Source: Chloroflexia bacterium (GTDB lineage: Bacteria > Chloroflexota > Chloroflexia > Thermomicrobiales > UBA6265). From it: DNA of 9,165 nucleotides. Of the stretch, positions 1-6,507 are shown one piece after another (position 1 is the first letter of the stretch; each line of letters starts with the position of its first letter). Location of the stretch: positions 1-9,165 of the forward strand of contig JACDBO010000164.1 in NCBI GenBank assembly GCA_013694885.1, written 5' to 3'. A program made the translations under genes and the position numbers. Below the pieces are notes generated by a model. That model searched no databases and was not told the DNA's origin. It saw only the letters and a program-made list of their open reading frames with translations.

Positions 1-666
1 TCGCTGCGGAAAGAGCATCGCGAAACCGCCCTCGAAATACGCCTGGTGGACGGTCGACGAGTCGAGGCTGAGCCCGCTGAGCAGCGTCCCGCCGATGGCG
101 TGGTGAATCGGGTCGCGGCGACCTTCGCCACCGAGCCACCGGCGCACCGACGACCGCTGCCCATCCGCGCCCACCAGCAGCCGGCAGCGCAACATCGCCG
201 TGTCGCCATTCACCGTGACGCTGACCGCCGGCCCGCCGTCGATGATGCGCGCCTCCGCGCTCGCCGGACGGTAAACCAGCGCGCCCCGCTCCGTCGCCGT
301 GGCCAGGAGTGCATCCTGCAAGCCAGGGTGAAAGACGCTGGTCTCGCCGTAGCCGTCTGGAAAGTCCTCGCGCCACGCGTAGGGTTCCCCCGGTGTCGCG
401 TGTCGGTAGCGGAGCCAGTAGGGGAGTTCCAGCCCACCGGCTCGCCCGGTCACGACATCGAGGAGTCCGAGTGTGTCGAGTTCGCGGACACCCCACGGGT
501 GAATGCTCTCGCCGCGGATGCGGTCGCGGAACGCCGCCTCACGCTCGACGATGGCAACGCCGAGCCCGCTCGCGGCCAGAACCGCGCCCAGCGCGCTCCC
601 CGCAACTCCACCCCCGATGATGGCGACATCGACGCTCTGGTTGCGTAGGGGGGGAGTCCGCGACAT
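1..666 (-). CDS. FAD-dependent monooxygenase, PHBH-type (3' end outside window)
   Basis: The N-terminal 222 residues of a flavoprotein hydroxylase are visible and the frame stays open to the left edge. Translation from the ATG at 666 gives a Rossmann betaalphabeta start with the dinucleotide motif GGGVAG at residues 18-23. A ribose-binding acidic residue follows at the end of beta-2 (VER, 40-42). The family's RGE motif is at 51-53, and the second FAD motif is GADG at 166-169, followed by RSSVRRWL. This order is that of the p-hydroxybenzoate hydroxylase/UbiH superfamily (PF01494-like), which uses NAD(P)H and O2 to hydroxylate aromatic or polycyclic substrates, or to epoxidise or halogenate related ones. 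The substrate cannot be read from this half. A weak Shine-Dalgarno (GAAGG) lies about 10 nt upstream. It is the last of three minus-strand genes, 140 bp after a small protein of unknown function. Geranylgeranyl-reductase-like flavoproteins are an alternative, but the RGE motif favours a monooxygenase. Confidence 0.9.
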   Translation of the reverse strand, partial: MSRTPPLRNQSVDVAIIGGGVAGSALGAVLAASGLGVAIVEREAAFRDRIRGESIHPWGVRELDTLGLLDVVTGRAGGLELPYWLRYRHATPGEPYAWREDFPDGYGETSVFHPGLQDALLATATERGALVYRPASAEARIIDGGPAVSVTVNGDTAMLRCRLLVGADGQRSSVRRWLGGEGRRDPIHHAIGGTLLSGLSLDSSTVHQAYFEGGFAMLFPQR

Positions 667-806
667 GGCGACGTGGCCTTCGGGTCCGCTGTTGGGATCG
701 GTCCCAGGATCAGGCGCTGGCCTGGATTATCAGGACGAGGCAGGTAACGACGGCCAATGTGCCGGTCGCATTAAGGATAGCCGTCACAGGCCCGCTCTAC
801 CTCTCC

Positions 807-1253
807 TTAGTGCCACGTCGTCTTCTCGTTCGACGGTCGACTTTCGTCGTTCACCCAAGGAGCGCGCTCCTTGATGAATGCTTCGACCTCTTCCGGGCCC
901 TGGGCGCGGAGGTCCAGCACGGGCCAGTTGAGCTGGCCGGGCATATAGAGCGAGAAGCTGAACTGGATCGGCTCGATCCGCTCCATGTTGGCCCACCAGG
1001 TATACAGCGCCGGCAGCCAGTCGAATTCCTTCGCCCGCACCCGCCAGAGGGCGACGCCCGCGCCGCGCTCATATGTCAACGCCTCGCCGAAATAGACGTG
1101 CGCCGTCCCGGTCGATTCGATGATCTCCAGCACGTCGTCGTAGTGACGCGGAGAGCCCTTGAGCGAGAACTGATGACCCGCAAAGAAAGCCGGCGGAACG
1201 ACCCGCATCTCGTCCTTGATCCGCGAATCCCGCGTCCACGGCAACAAACCCAT
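807..1253 (-). CDS. Trp-rich small protein of unknown function
   Basis: I do not recognise this 148-residue protein. It has no signal peptide or membrane segment and looks like a small soluble alpha/beta protein. It is unusually aromatic, with eight Trp in 148 residues, including a TWW pair near residue 90. The central stretch (about 27-85) alternates predicted strands and helices and contains a GHQFSLKG segment and an HVYFGEALTYERG segment. The C-terminal tail is polar and probably disordered. I chose the ATG at 1253 over the in-frame ATG at 1292, because AGGTGG lies six bases upstream of 1253 while 1292 has only a weak ribosome site. The stop is TAA. It lies between an SDR and an FAD monooxygenase on the same strand. 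It might serve the same pathway, for example as a small stress-barrel (EthD-like) or cyclase-type protein, but no motif supports that assignment. Confidence 0.75.
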   Translation of the reverse strand: MGLLPWTRDSRIKDEMRVVPPAFFAGHQFSLKGSPRHYDDVLEIIESTGTAHVYFGEALTYERGAGVALWRVRAKEFDWLPALYTWWANMERIEPIQFSFSLYMPGQLNWPVLDLRAQGPEEVEAFIKERAPWVNDESRPSNEKTTWH

Positions 1254-1259
1254 CTGATT

Positions 1260-1265
1260 CCACCT
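1260..1265 (-). promoter_or_regulatory. Shine-Dalgarno deciding the start at 1253
   Basis: Read on the minus strand this is AGGTGG, six bases before the ATG at 1253. It is a close match to the anti-Shine-Dalgarno complement, and it makes 1253 a better start than the upstream in-frame ATG at 1292. Confidence 0.7.
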
Positions 1266-1320
1266 TCCGACCGCGCATATCCTACCCGCCATTCACCGCA
1301 CTCGATTGTACTTGTTCGAA

Positions 1321-1376
1321 AGGGGACAGGGCTTAGGGGACAGAGGACAGAGGATAGAGGATAGAGGACAGGGGGC
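1321..1376 (+). repeat. G-rich heptad tandem repeat, left arm of a foldback
   Basis: Degenerate 7-bp units follow each other in phase. Typical units are GGGACAG, AGGACAG and AGGATAG, about eight in all, each ending in AG and beginning with G/A-G-G. The 15-bp core at 1343-1357 (GAGGACAGAGGATAG) recurs as a perfect reverse complement at 1438-1452. The repeat lies in the 220-bp gap between the SDR and the small unknown protein. Confidence 0.85.
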
Positions 1377-1437
1377 AAGAGAAAAGTGTCGCCAGACCGC
1401 TTCCGATGGGGCGGACACGCCCGCGGAAGTCGGCTCA

Positions 1438-1476
1438 CTATCCTCTGTCCTCTTCCCCCCTGTCCCCTATCCCCTA
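1438..1476 (-). repeat. Heptad repeat, right arm of the foldback, overlapping the SDR stop codon
   Basis: On the minus strand, units such as GGGATAG, GGGACAG, AGGACAG and AGGATAG start inside the TAG stop codon of the SDR (1474-1476). They run for about 39 bp. The last 15 bp are exactly complementary to 1343-1357 across an 80-bp spacer, so an RNA reading through from the SDR could fold into a long imperfect hairpin. This arm may act as a terminator or mRNA-stabilising structure, but no T-tract supports intrinsic termination. Confidence 0.8.
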
Positions 1477-2226
1477 GTACGTCGCGCGGCCGCCGGAGAG
1501 GTCGAAGACGGCGCCGGTCGAGAAGGTGAGCTCGTCCGAGCAGAGGAAGCTGACCAGCGCGGCCACCTCTTCCGGTTTGCCGGTGCGGCCCATCGGGATG
1601 CGGCTGGTCATGTAGGCGATGTGTTCCGCGCTCACTTGCGCCAAAATCTCGGTCTCGATCACTGCCGGGGTGACGGCGTTGACGAGCACGCCCTTGGTGG
1701 CGACCTCTTTCGCCACCGCCTTGGTCAGCCCGATCACCCCCGCCTTGGCGGCGGAGTAGGGTACGGCATTCGGGTTGCCTTCCTTACCGGCGATCGAGGC
1801 GATGTTCACGATGCGGCCATAGCCGGCCGCGATCATCGCCGGCAGGGCGGCCCGGCAGCCGAGAAAGACGCCCGTCAGGTCGATGTCGAGCACCTGCCGC
1901 CACTCCGCGGCATCGAGCTCCCAGCATGGCGCCGAGCGGCCGGCGACACCGGCGTTGTTGACGAGGATGTCGATCCTGCCCCAACGCTCGGACACATTCC
2001 CTAGAGCCGCCGCCCACTGCTCCTCCGAGGTGACATCCAGCGTGAGGGCGAAGGCCGCCTCACCGAGCGTCGCCGCGGCTTCCCCGGCGGTGGCCGAATC
2101 GATGTCGGCCACGGCGACGCGGGCGCCGTCGGCGACGAGGCGCCGCGCGATAGCCAGCCCGATACCGCGGGCGGCGCCAGTCACAACGGCCACACGCCCC
2201 GTCAACCCCCGCTCCCCACTCGTCAT
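1474..2226 (-). CDS. SDR family NAD(P)-dependent oxidoreductase
   Basis: This 250-residue classical short-chain dehydrogenase has the cofactor motif TGAARGIG at 16-23. An Asp at the end of beta-2 (D41, in VADID) favours NAD(H) over NADP(H). It also has NNAG at 90-93, the catalytic Ser at 144 and YSAAK at 157-161. The length is normal for the family. The tetrad Asn position, 28 residues before Ser144, is Asp116 (DIDLTGVF). The ending DLSGGRATY and the segment around 147-165 resemble SDRs annotated as 3-oxoacyl-ACP reductase or as sugar-acid dehydrogenases such as 2-keto-3-deoxyrhamnonate dehydrogenase. The substrate is therefore open. A Shine-Dalgarno (GGGGAGGG) lies seven bases before the ATG. 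The gene is divergent from the amidohydrolase, with 99 bp between the starts, and may head a minus-strand unit with the small unknown protein and the FAD monooxygenase. Confidence 0.93.
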   Translation of the reverse strand: MTSGERGLTGRVAVVTGAARGIGLAIARRLVADGARVAVADIDSATAGEAAATLGEAAFALTLDVTSEEQWAAALGNVSERWGRIDILVNNAGVAGRSAPCWELDAAEWRQVLDIDLTGVFLGCRAALPAMIAAGYGRIVNIASIAGKEGNPNAVPYSAAKAGVIGLTKAVAKEVATKGVLVNAVTPAVIETEILAQVSAEHIAYMTSRIPMGRTGKPEEVAALVSFLCSDELTFSTGAVFDLSGGRATY

Positions 2227-2313
2227 CCTCGCGCCCTCCCCGTTGTATCGTGGTCCCGAACGTCCACGCTGACGGCGATCTTACACGCCGTGAGCACCAA
2301 CCCGGCATGGCGC

Positions 2314-2318
2314 AAGGA
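2314..2318 (+). promoter_or_regulatory. Shine-Dalgarno deciding the amidohydrolase start
   Basis: AAGGA lies seven bases before the ATG at 2326. It supports 2326 over the in-frame GTG at 2290, which would add 12 residues not typical of the family. It also disfavours the ATG at 2320, which is too close to the ribosome site. Confidence 0.65.
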
Positions 2319-2325
2319 AATGTGC

Positions 2326-3684
2326 ATGAGGACCTTGCTGGTCAAGAATGCAACGCTGCTGGCGACGATGGACAACGACGGGCAAGAGGTGCCGGGCGGC
2401 GGTGTCTACGCCGAGGACGGTGTCATTCGCGCGGTCGGCGCCAGTGGCACGCTGCCGGACCGCGCCGACGAGACCATCGACGCGCGCGACATGGTGATCC
2501 TGCCGGGTCTGGTCAACACGCACCACCATTTCTTTCAGACGCTGACGCGGGCGGTGCCGGCCGCGCAGGATGCCGACCTCTTCACCTGGCTGAAGACGCT
2601 CTACCCGATCTGGGCGCGTCTGACGCCGGACGCAATCGCCGTCAGCACCAAAGTCGCCCTTGCCGAGCTACTACTCTCCGGCTGCACTACCGCGAGCGAC
2701 CACACCTACATCTGGCCCAACGGCGCTCGCCTCGACGACCAGATCGAAGCGGCGCGCGAGATGGGCGTTCGCTTCCACGCCGCGCGCGGGTCGATGTCGC
2801 TCGGCGAGTCGGCGGGCGGCCTGCCTCCGGACAGCCTGATCGAGGAGGAAGTAACGATCCTGCGCGACTCCCGGCGGGTGATCGAGACGTACCACGACCC
2901 AAACCGGTACGCCATGCTTCGCATCGTCCTCGCGCCGTGTTCGCCGTTCAGCGTTTCACCGGACCTGATGCGCGAGAGCCTCGCCCTCGCCCGTGCATCC
3001 GGTGTCCACGTCCATACCCACCTTGCCGAGACGCGGGACGAGGCCGACTACTGTCTCGCCCGGTTCGGCAAGACGCCGGTCGAGTTGATGGAGGAACTGG
3101 GCTGGGTCGGTGACGATGTCTGGCACGCGCACCTCGTCCATCCCTCCACCGCCGAGATCGCCCGGCTCGGAGCGAGTCGTACAGGCGCCTGCCACTGCCC
3201 GACGTCCAACATGCGGCTCGGTTCCGGCATTGCCCGCGTCGGCGACTGGCTGCGGGCCGGGCTGCGGGTGGGGTTGGGCGTCGATGGCTCGGCGTCGAAC
3301 GATGGGTCTCACCTGCTGGCCGAAGCGAGACAGGCCATGCTCCTCCAGCGTGTCGGCGGCGACCCGGCGGCCCTGACCGCCCGTGACGCCCTGCGGCTCG
3401 CCACGCGGGGCGGCGCCGCGGTCCTTGGGCGCGACGATATCGGCATCCTGGCGCCCGGCATGGCCGCCGACCTCATCGGCTTCCGAGTGGATACGCTCGG
3501 GTTCGCTGGTGGAGCCGTCCACGACCCGCTGGCGGCCCTCGTCTTCTGTCAACCGGCCACCGTCGACCTGAACATCGTCGACGGTCGAGTGCGTGTCAGG
3601 GGTGGGGATATCCTCGATGTCGATGTGCCGGCGCTCGTCGCGCATCATAATCGGATCGCCCGCGCATTGGAGCGGGGAGGGTGA
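2326..3684 (+). CDS. Amidohydrolase, 8-oxoguanine deaminase-like
   Basis: This 452-residue metal-dependent amidohydrolase belongs to the COG0402 deaminase branch. Numbered from the ATG at 2326, the metal ligands are His66 and His68 (THHHF), His232 with the catalytic Glu235 (HTHLAE), a His near 269 (HAHLVH) and Asp320 (GVDGSASND). CPTSN precedes the last motif. The N-terminal 55 or so residues and the C-terminal 50 or so form the usual composite beta-domain, ending in a DLIGF...DGRVRV strand pattern. The segment at 66-98 (HHHFFQTLTRAV, then LFTWLKTLYPIWARL) is typical of the 8-oxoguanine deaminase group. That group converts 8-oxoguanine to urate plus ammonia and salvages oxidised purines. Related enzymes are annotated as hydroxyatrazine-type hydrolases, and other aminated heterocycles are possible substrates. 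The enzyme is cytosolic. The next gene starts 10 bp after its stop, so co-transcription is likely. Confidence 0.93.
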   Translation: MRTLLVKNATLLATMDNDGQEVPGGGVYAEDGVIRAVGASGTLPDRADETIDARDMVILPGLVNTHHHFFQTLTRAVPAAQDADLFTWLKTLYPIWARLTPDAIAVSTKVALAELLLSGCTTASDHTYIWPNGARLDDQIEAAREMGVRFHAARGSMSLGESAGGLPPDSLIEEEVTILRDSRRVIETYHDPNRYAMLRIVLAPCSPFSVSPDLMRESLALARASGVHVHTHLAETRDEADYCLARFGKTPVELMEELGWVGDDVWHAHLVHPSTAEIARLGASRTGACHCPTSNMRLGSGIARVGDWLRAGLRVGLGVDGSASNDGSHLLAEARQAMLLQRVGGDPAALTARDALRLATRGGAAVLGRDDIGILAPGMAADLIGFRVDTLGFAGGAVHDPLAALVFCQPATVDLNIVDGRVRVRGGDILDVDVPALVAHHNRIARALERGG

Positions 3685-3694
3685 GCGAGGCACG

Positions 3695-4588
3695 ATGGTA
3701 GCCCGGTTCATGAGCGAGGAATTAACGCGCGCGGATTGGCGACGGGAACGTGACGACCTGCTGCGCGCGTTGAGCGGCGGGTTCCTGATTGGCACGCCGC
3801 TGATCTACACCATGGAGACGTGGACCGCCGGGGCTGGTGCCTCGACTTCGCGAGTGCTGCTCTTCGTCGGGATCGCCTTTCTGGTCAACCTGCTCTTCAT
3901 CGTCTTTGCCGGGTTCCGAAGCGGCGAGGCCGGCGCGCGTCGCCCCCTCGGCGACGCGCTCGAGGCGACGGCGATCGCCCTGGTCACGTCCGGCGTCTCC
4001 CTGGCCCTCGTGCACCAGTTCGAACTGGGGCAACCCCTCAACGTCACGCTCGGCCTGATTGCCGTCGATGCGATGCCGATTGCCTTCGGGATCTCCGTGG
4101 CCAATCACCTCCTGGGTCAGGAACAAGGACGAGATCAGCCGGGCGAAGGAGAGCGCGGCCATGAGGATGCCGAACGCGAGTTCCACGGCATTCGGGCCTT
4201 ACTGCTGGACGCCGGCGCCGCGTTCGCCGGGGCGCTCTTCCTCAGTTTCAATATCGCGCCGACGGACGAAGTGCCGATGCTGGCGAGCGAGATCCCGAGC
4301 CTCGGCTTGCCTTTAATCGCGCTCTTCTCGCTCGCTCTCAGTTATGCCATCGTCTTCGCGGCCGGCTTCAGCGGTCAGGATCGGCGATTGCGGACGAGGG
4401 GACCATTCCAACGCCCGCTGACGGAAACGGCGGTCTCCTACGTCACCGCGCTGTTCGCCAGCGTCGCTATGTTGCTGGTATTCGGTCAGATCGAGGTGGG
4501 TATGAGCTGGACCGTGGTCTATGCCCAGGTCGTCGTGCTTGGCCTACCGGCATCCATCGGCGCCGCCGCCGGCCGTTTGGCGGTCTAG
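3695..4588 (+). CDS. TIGR02587 family polytopic membrane protein
   Basis: This 297-residue inner-membrane protein has about seven or eight hydrophobic segments, roughly at 27-43, 53-74, 87-107, 115-140, 168-188, 203-225, 246-264 and 272-293. A charged loop lies at 141-165. The N-terminal signature FLIGTPLIYTMETW (30-43) and the general layout match TIGR02587, a family described as spanning the membrane seven times and occurring next to TIGR02588. No function is known. The longest frame starts at 3593 inside the amidohydrolase. I chose ATG 3695, ten bases after the amidohydrolase stop, because GCGAGG lies four bases upstream; ATG 3710 is an alternative. A conserved-looking Glu41 in the first membrane segment and His107 at the edge of the third could matter functionally. 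The family identification is from recalled signatures, not a search. Confidence 0.88.
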   Translation: MVARFMSEELTRADWRRERDDLLRALSGGFLIGTPLIYTMETWTAGAGASTSRVLLFVGIAFLVNLLFIVFAGFRSGEAGARRPLGDALEATAIALVTSGVSLALVHQFELGQPLNVTLGLIAVDAMPIAFGISVANHLLGQEQGRDQPGEGERGHEDAEREFHGIRALLLDAGAAFAGALFLSFNIAPTDEVPMLASEIPSLGLPLIALFSLALSYAIVFAAGFSGQDRRLRTRGPFQRPLTETAVSYVTALFASVAMLLVFGQIEVGMSWTVVYAQVVVLGLPASIGAAAGRLAV

Positions 4589-4592
4589 CGAC

Positions 4593-4620
4593 GGACTGAG
4601 GACTGAGGACTGAGGACTGA
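4593..4620 (+). repeat. Four exact GGACTGA heptads after a stop codon
   Basis: GGACTGA is repeated four times without mismatch. It begins five bases after the TAG of the membrane-protein gene and ends before the next gene of the same operon. The unit contains TGA, and 7 is not a multiple of 3, so the array puts a stop in all three forward frames. No inverted partner is visible nearby. Confidence 0.95.
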
Positions 4621-4661
4621 GCCGGTGAGGTGCGGACGTGGATATCGAGAGGTCGGATCGG

Positions 4662-5072
4662 ATGAGTGAGCAGAGTGACGAGGCGCAAGAAGGTCGAAGT
4701 CTGGCGGAGTGGGTGACGCTGGCGGTCAGCATCGTGGTGGTGGCGGCGTTCGTCGGGGCGGCGTTCGTCGAGAACGTCACGCGAGATGAACCGGCCGGCG
4801 CCCCGATCACCGTTGAAGTCCTCCTCGAACAGATCGAGCAACGCGAGGGCAGTTTCTACGTGCCCTTCGAGGTATCCAACGCCGGTTCCTCACCGGTCGA
4901 GGATGTCAGCCTCCTCTTCGAGTTGCGGCTACGCGGGCAACTGCTCGAGGAATCAACGGTGCTGATCCCATTCCTGCCGAGCAATGGCGTGGAGGCGGGA
5001 ACCGTCGTCCTGACCACAGACCCCGCCCGGGCCGTGCTCGTTGCCAGCGTGCAGAACTTCCGCGAACCGTAG
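4662..5072 (+). CDS. TIGR02588 family single-pass membrane protein
   Basis: This is a 136-residue protein with a short hydrophilic N-terminus, RSLAEWV at 12-18, one membrane helix at about 18-36 and a C-terminal domain of about 95 residues rich in beta strands. The domain has the pattern FYVPFEVSNAG, then a stretch ending IPFLP, then TTDPARA and a VQNF..P end. Order and length match TIGR02588, described as found in a two-gene operon with TIGR02587. The C-terminal domain resembles an Ig-like or FixH-like beta-sandwich, probably periplasmic or extracytoplasmic, and may dock on the polytopic partner. Function is unknown. An upstream GTG at 4638 with GAGGTG five bases before it is a serious alternative start and would add eight residues. 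I prefer the ATG at 4662, with GAGAGG nine bases upstream. Confidence 0.87.
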   Translation: MSEQSDEAQEGRSLAEWVTLAVSIVVVAAFVGAAFVENVTRDEPAGAPITVEVLLEQIEQREGSFYVPFEVSNAGSSPVEDVSLLFELRLRGQLLEESTVLIPFLPSNGVEAGTVVLTTDPARAVLVASVQNFREP

Positions 5073-5097
5073 GCTGCCCTGTACGGTCCGGGCGCGA

Positions 5098-5130
5098 GGA
5101 ACGGGCGGACGCCGTCCGCCCGTTCCGTTT
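5098..5130. terminator. Perfect 13-bp hairpin between convergent genes
   Basis: GGAACGGGCGGAC at 5098-5110 pairs without mismatch with 5114-5126 around a 3-nt loop (GCC), followed on the plus strand by GTTT. It lies 26 bp after the TIGR02588 stop and 45 bp beyond the stop of the convergent fabF. It is therefore placed to end transcription from both sides. The T-run is short, so it is a strong stem with a weak U-tract. Confidence 0.75.
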
Positions 5131-5171
5131 GAGGCTTGCCTGGTGGCGCAGCCGCGGGACGCGAGGAAGTG

Positions 5172-6419
5172 CTACCCCTCGAGGCGGCGGAAGACGGCGC
5201 TGGCGTTCTGGCCACCGAAGCCGAACCCGTTGGCAATGGCGGCGCGGACTGGCATCCGTCGCGCTTCGTTCGGAACGTAGTCGAGGTCGCAGGCCGAATC
5301 CTGATCGACGAGGTTGATCGTTGGCGGCACCACACCGTCGCGGATCGCCAGGATACAGGCCAGGGACGAGACGGCGCCGGCCGCGCCCAGCAGGTGGCCG
5401 AGCATCGACTTGTTGGCGGAGACGGCGAGCGATGCGGCGTGGTCGCCGAAGACGTGCTTGATCGCCTTGGTCTCGGCGATGTCGCCGAGCGGTGTGGCCG
5501 TCGCGTGGGCGGCGACATAGTCGATGGCGGTTGGCTCCAGACCGGCGCGAGTCACGGCGCGGGCCATCGCCTGCGCGGCGCCGCGCCCATTGGGGTCCGG
5601 CGCGGTGATGTGGAATGCGTCGGAGGTATAGGCGCCGCCGCTTGCCTGGCAGACGACATTCGCTCCCCGGCGGGCGGCGTGTTCCTCCGACTCGATGACG
5701 ACCACCGCCGCGCCTTCCGAGAAGACGAACCCGTCGCGCCCGTTGTCGAATGGGCGGCTGGCCTCCGCTGGCGCGTCGTTGCGGCGCGAGAGCGCGCCCA
5801 TGTTCGCCAACCCGGCGATGGCGACACGGGTGATCCCCGCCTCGGTGCCCCCGGTGATGACCACGTCAACCTCGCCGCGCTCGATCATATGGACCGCATC
5901 GACGAACGCCTGGACCCCGGCGGCGCAGGCCGCGACCGAGGTGATCGATGGACCGTGGATATCGAAGGCGATCGAGACCTGGCAACTGGCCATGTTCGGC
6001 GCGAACAGCGGGATCAGGAACGGAGTCACCCGTTTGGCGCCCTTGTCCCTCAGGACCAGGACTTCACGCTCCATCGCCCCGATGCCACCACCCCCGGTGT
6101 TGAGGACGACACCGATTCGCTCCCGATTCTCATCGGTGATCTCGAGACCGGCGCAGGCGATGGCTTCCCGCGCGGCGGCGACCCCGAGCTGGGCGAATCG
6201 CTCCATGCGGCGGGCCGCCTTGACGTCCATGAAGTCCTTCGGGACGAAGTCGTGGATTTCCCCGGCGATGCGGACCTCGAGGTCGGAGGCGTCGAAACTC
6301 TGGATGGAGGAGATGCCGGAGCGCCCGCTGGTCAACCCGTCCCAGAAGGCGTCCACACCGATACCCAGCGGTGTCACCGCCCCCATCCCTGTTACGACCG
6401 CCCGTGTCACCGTCCGCAT
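5172..6419 (-). CDS. fabF: Beta-ketoacyl-ACP synthase II
   Basis: This 415-residue condensing enzyme carries out decarboxylative Claisen condensation of malonyl-ACP with acyl-ACP in type II fatty-acid synthesis, in the cytosol. From the ATG at 6419 it begins RAVVTGMGAVTPLG (6-19). It has the nucleophile Cys165 in VAACAAG, His305 in AAHATATPLGD, Lys337 and His342 in NKSMLGH, and ends NGFGFGGQNAS. The Cys-His-His triad and its spacing are intact and the length is normal. The motif around the first His reads AHATAT instead of the common AHGTST. The frame is open upstream to an ATG at 6494. I chose 6419 because the family starts there and the extra 25 residues are polar and unlike any FabF; the ribosome site at 6419 is weak. 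fabD ends 88 bp upstream, with no acyl carrier protein gene between them. Confidence 0.95.
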   Translation of the reverse strand: MRTVTRAVVTGMGAVTPLGIGVDAFWDGLTSGRSGISSIQSFDASDLEVRIAGEIHDFVPKDFMDVKAARRMERFAQLGVAAAREAIACAGLEITDENRERIGVVLNTGGGGIGAMEREVLVLRDKGAKRVTPFLIPLFAPNMASCQVSIAFDIHGPSITSVAACAAGVQAFVDAVHMIERGEVDVVITGGTEAGITRVAIAGLANMGALSRRNDAPAEASRPFDNGRDGFVFSEGAAVVVIESEEHAARRGANVVCQASGGAYTSDAFHITAPDPNGRGAAQAMARAVTRAGLEPTAIDYVAAHATATPLGDIAETKAIKHVFGDHAASLAVSANKSMLGHLLGAAGAVSSLACILAIRDGVVPPTINLVDQDSACDLDYVPNEARRMPVRAAIANGFGFGGQNASAVFRRLEG

Positions 6420-6507
6420 CCTTTCTGCCCCGACAATGTGATTGCGTGTGCGGCCCTCCGCCATTCCAGGCGGAACGAGGATCGAGTCGACCATCGCGCC
6501 GGTGCGC

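Noticed and set aside
1321..1476. CRISPR-like array
   Set aside because: Units are 7 bp without unique spacers of regular length, and no cas genes are nearby.
2227..2325. Divergent promoter between the SDR and the amidohydrolase
   Set aside because: A promoter region is expected here, but I found no -35/-10 pair with proper spacing on either strand, so no site is called.
2250..3113. Alternative plus-strand frame over the amidohydrolase
   Set aside because: The +1 frame relative to the deaminase encodes an Arg/Pro-rich product. The deaminase frame holds all metal ligands.
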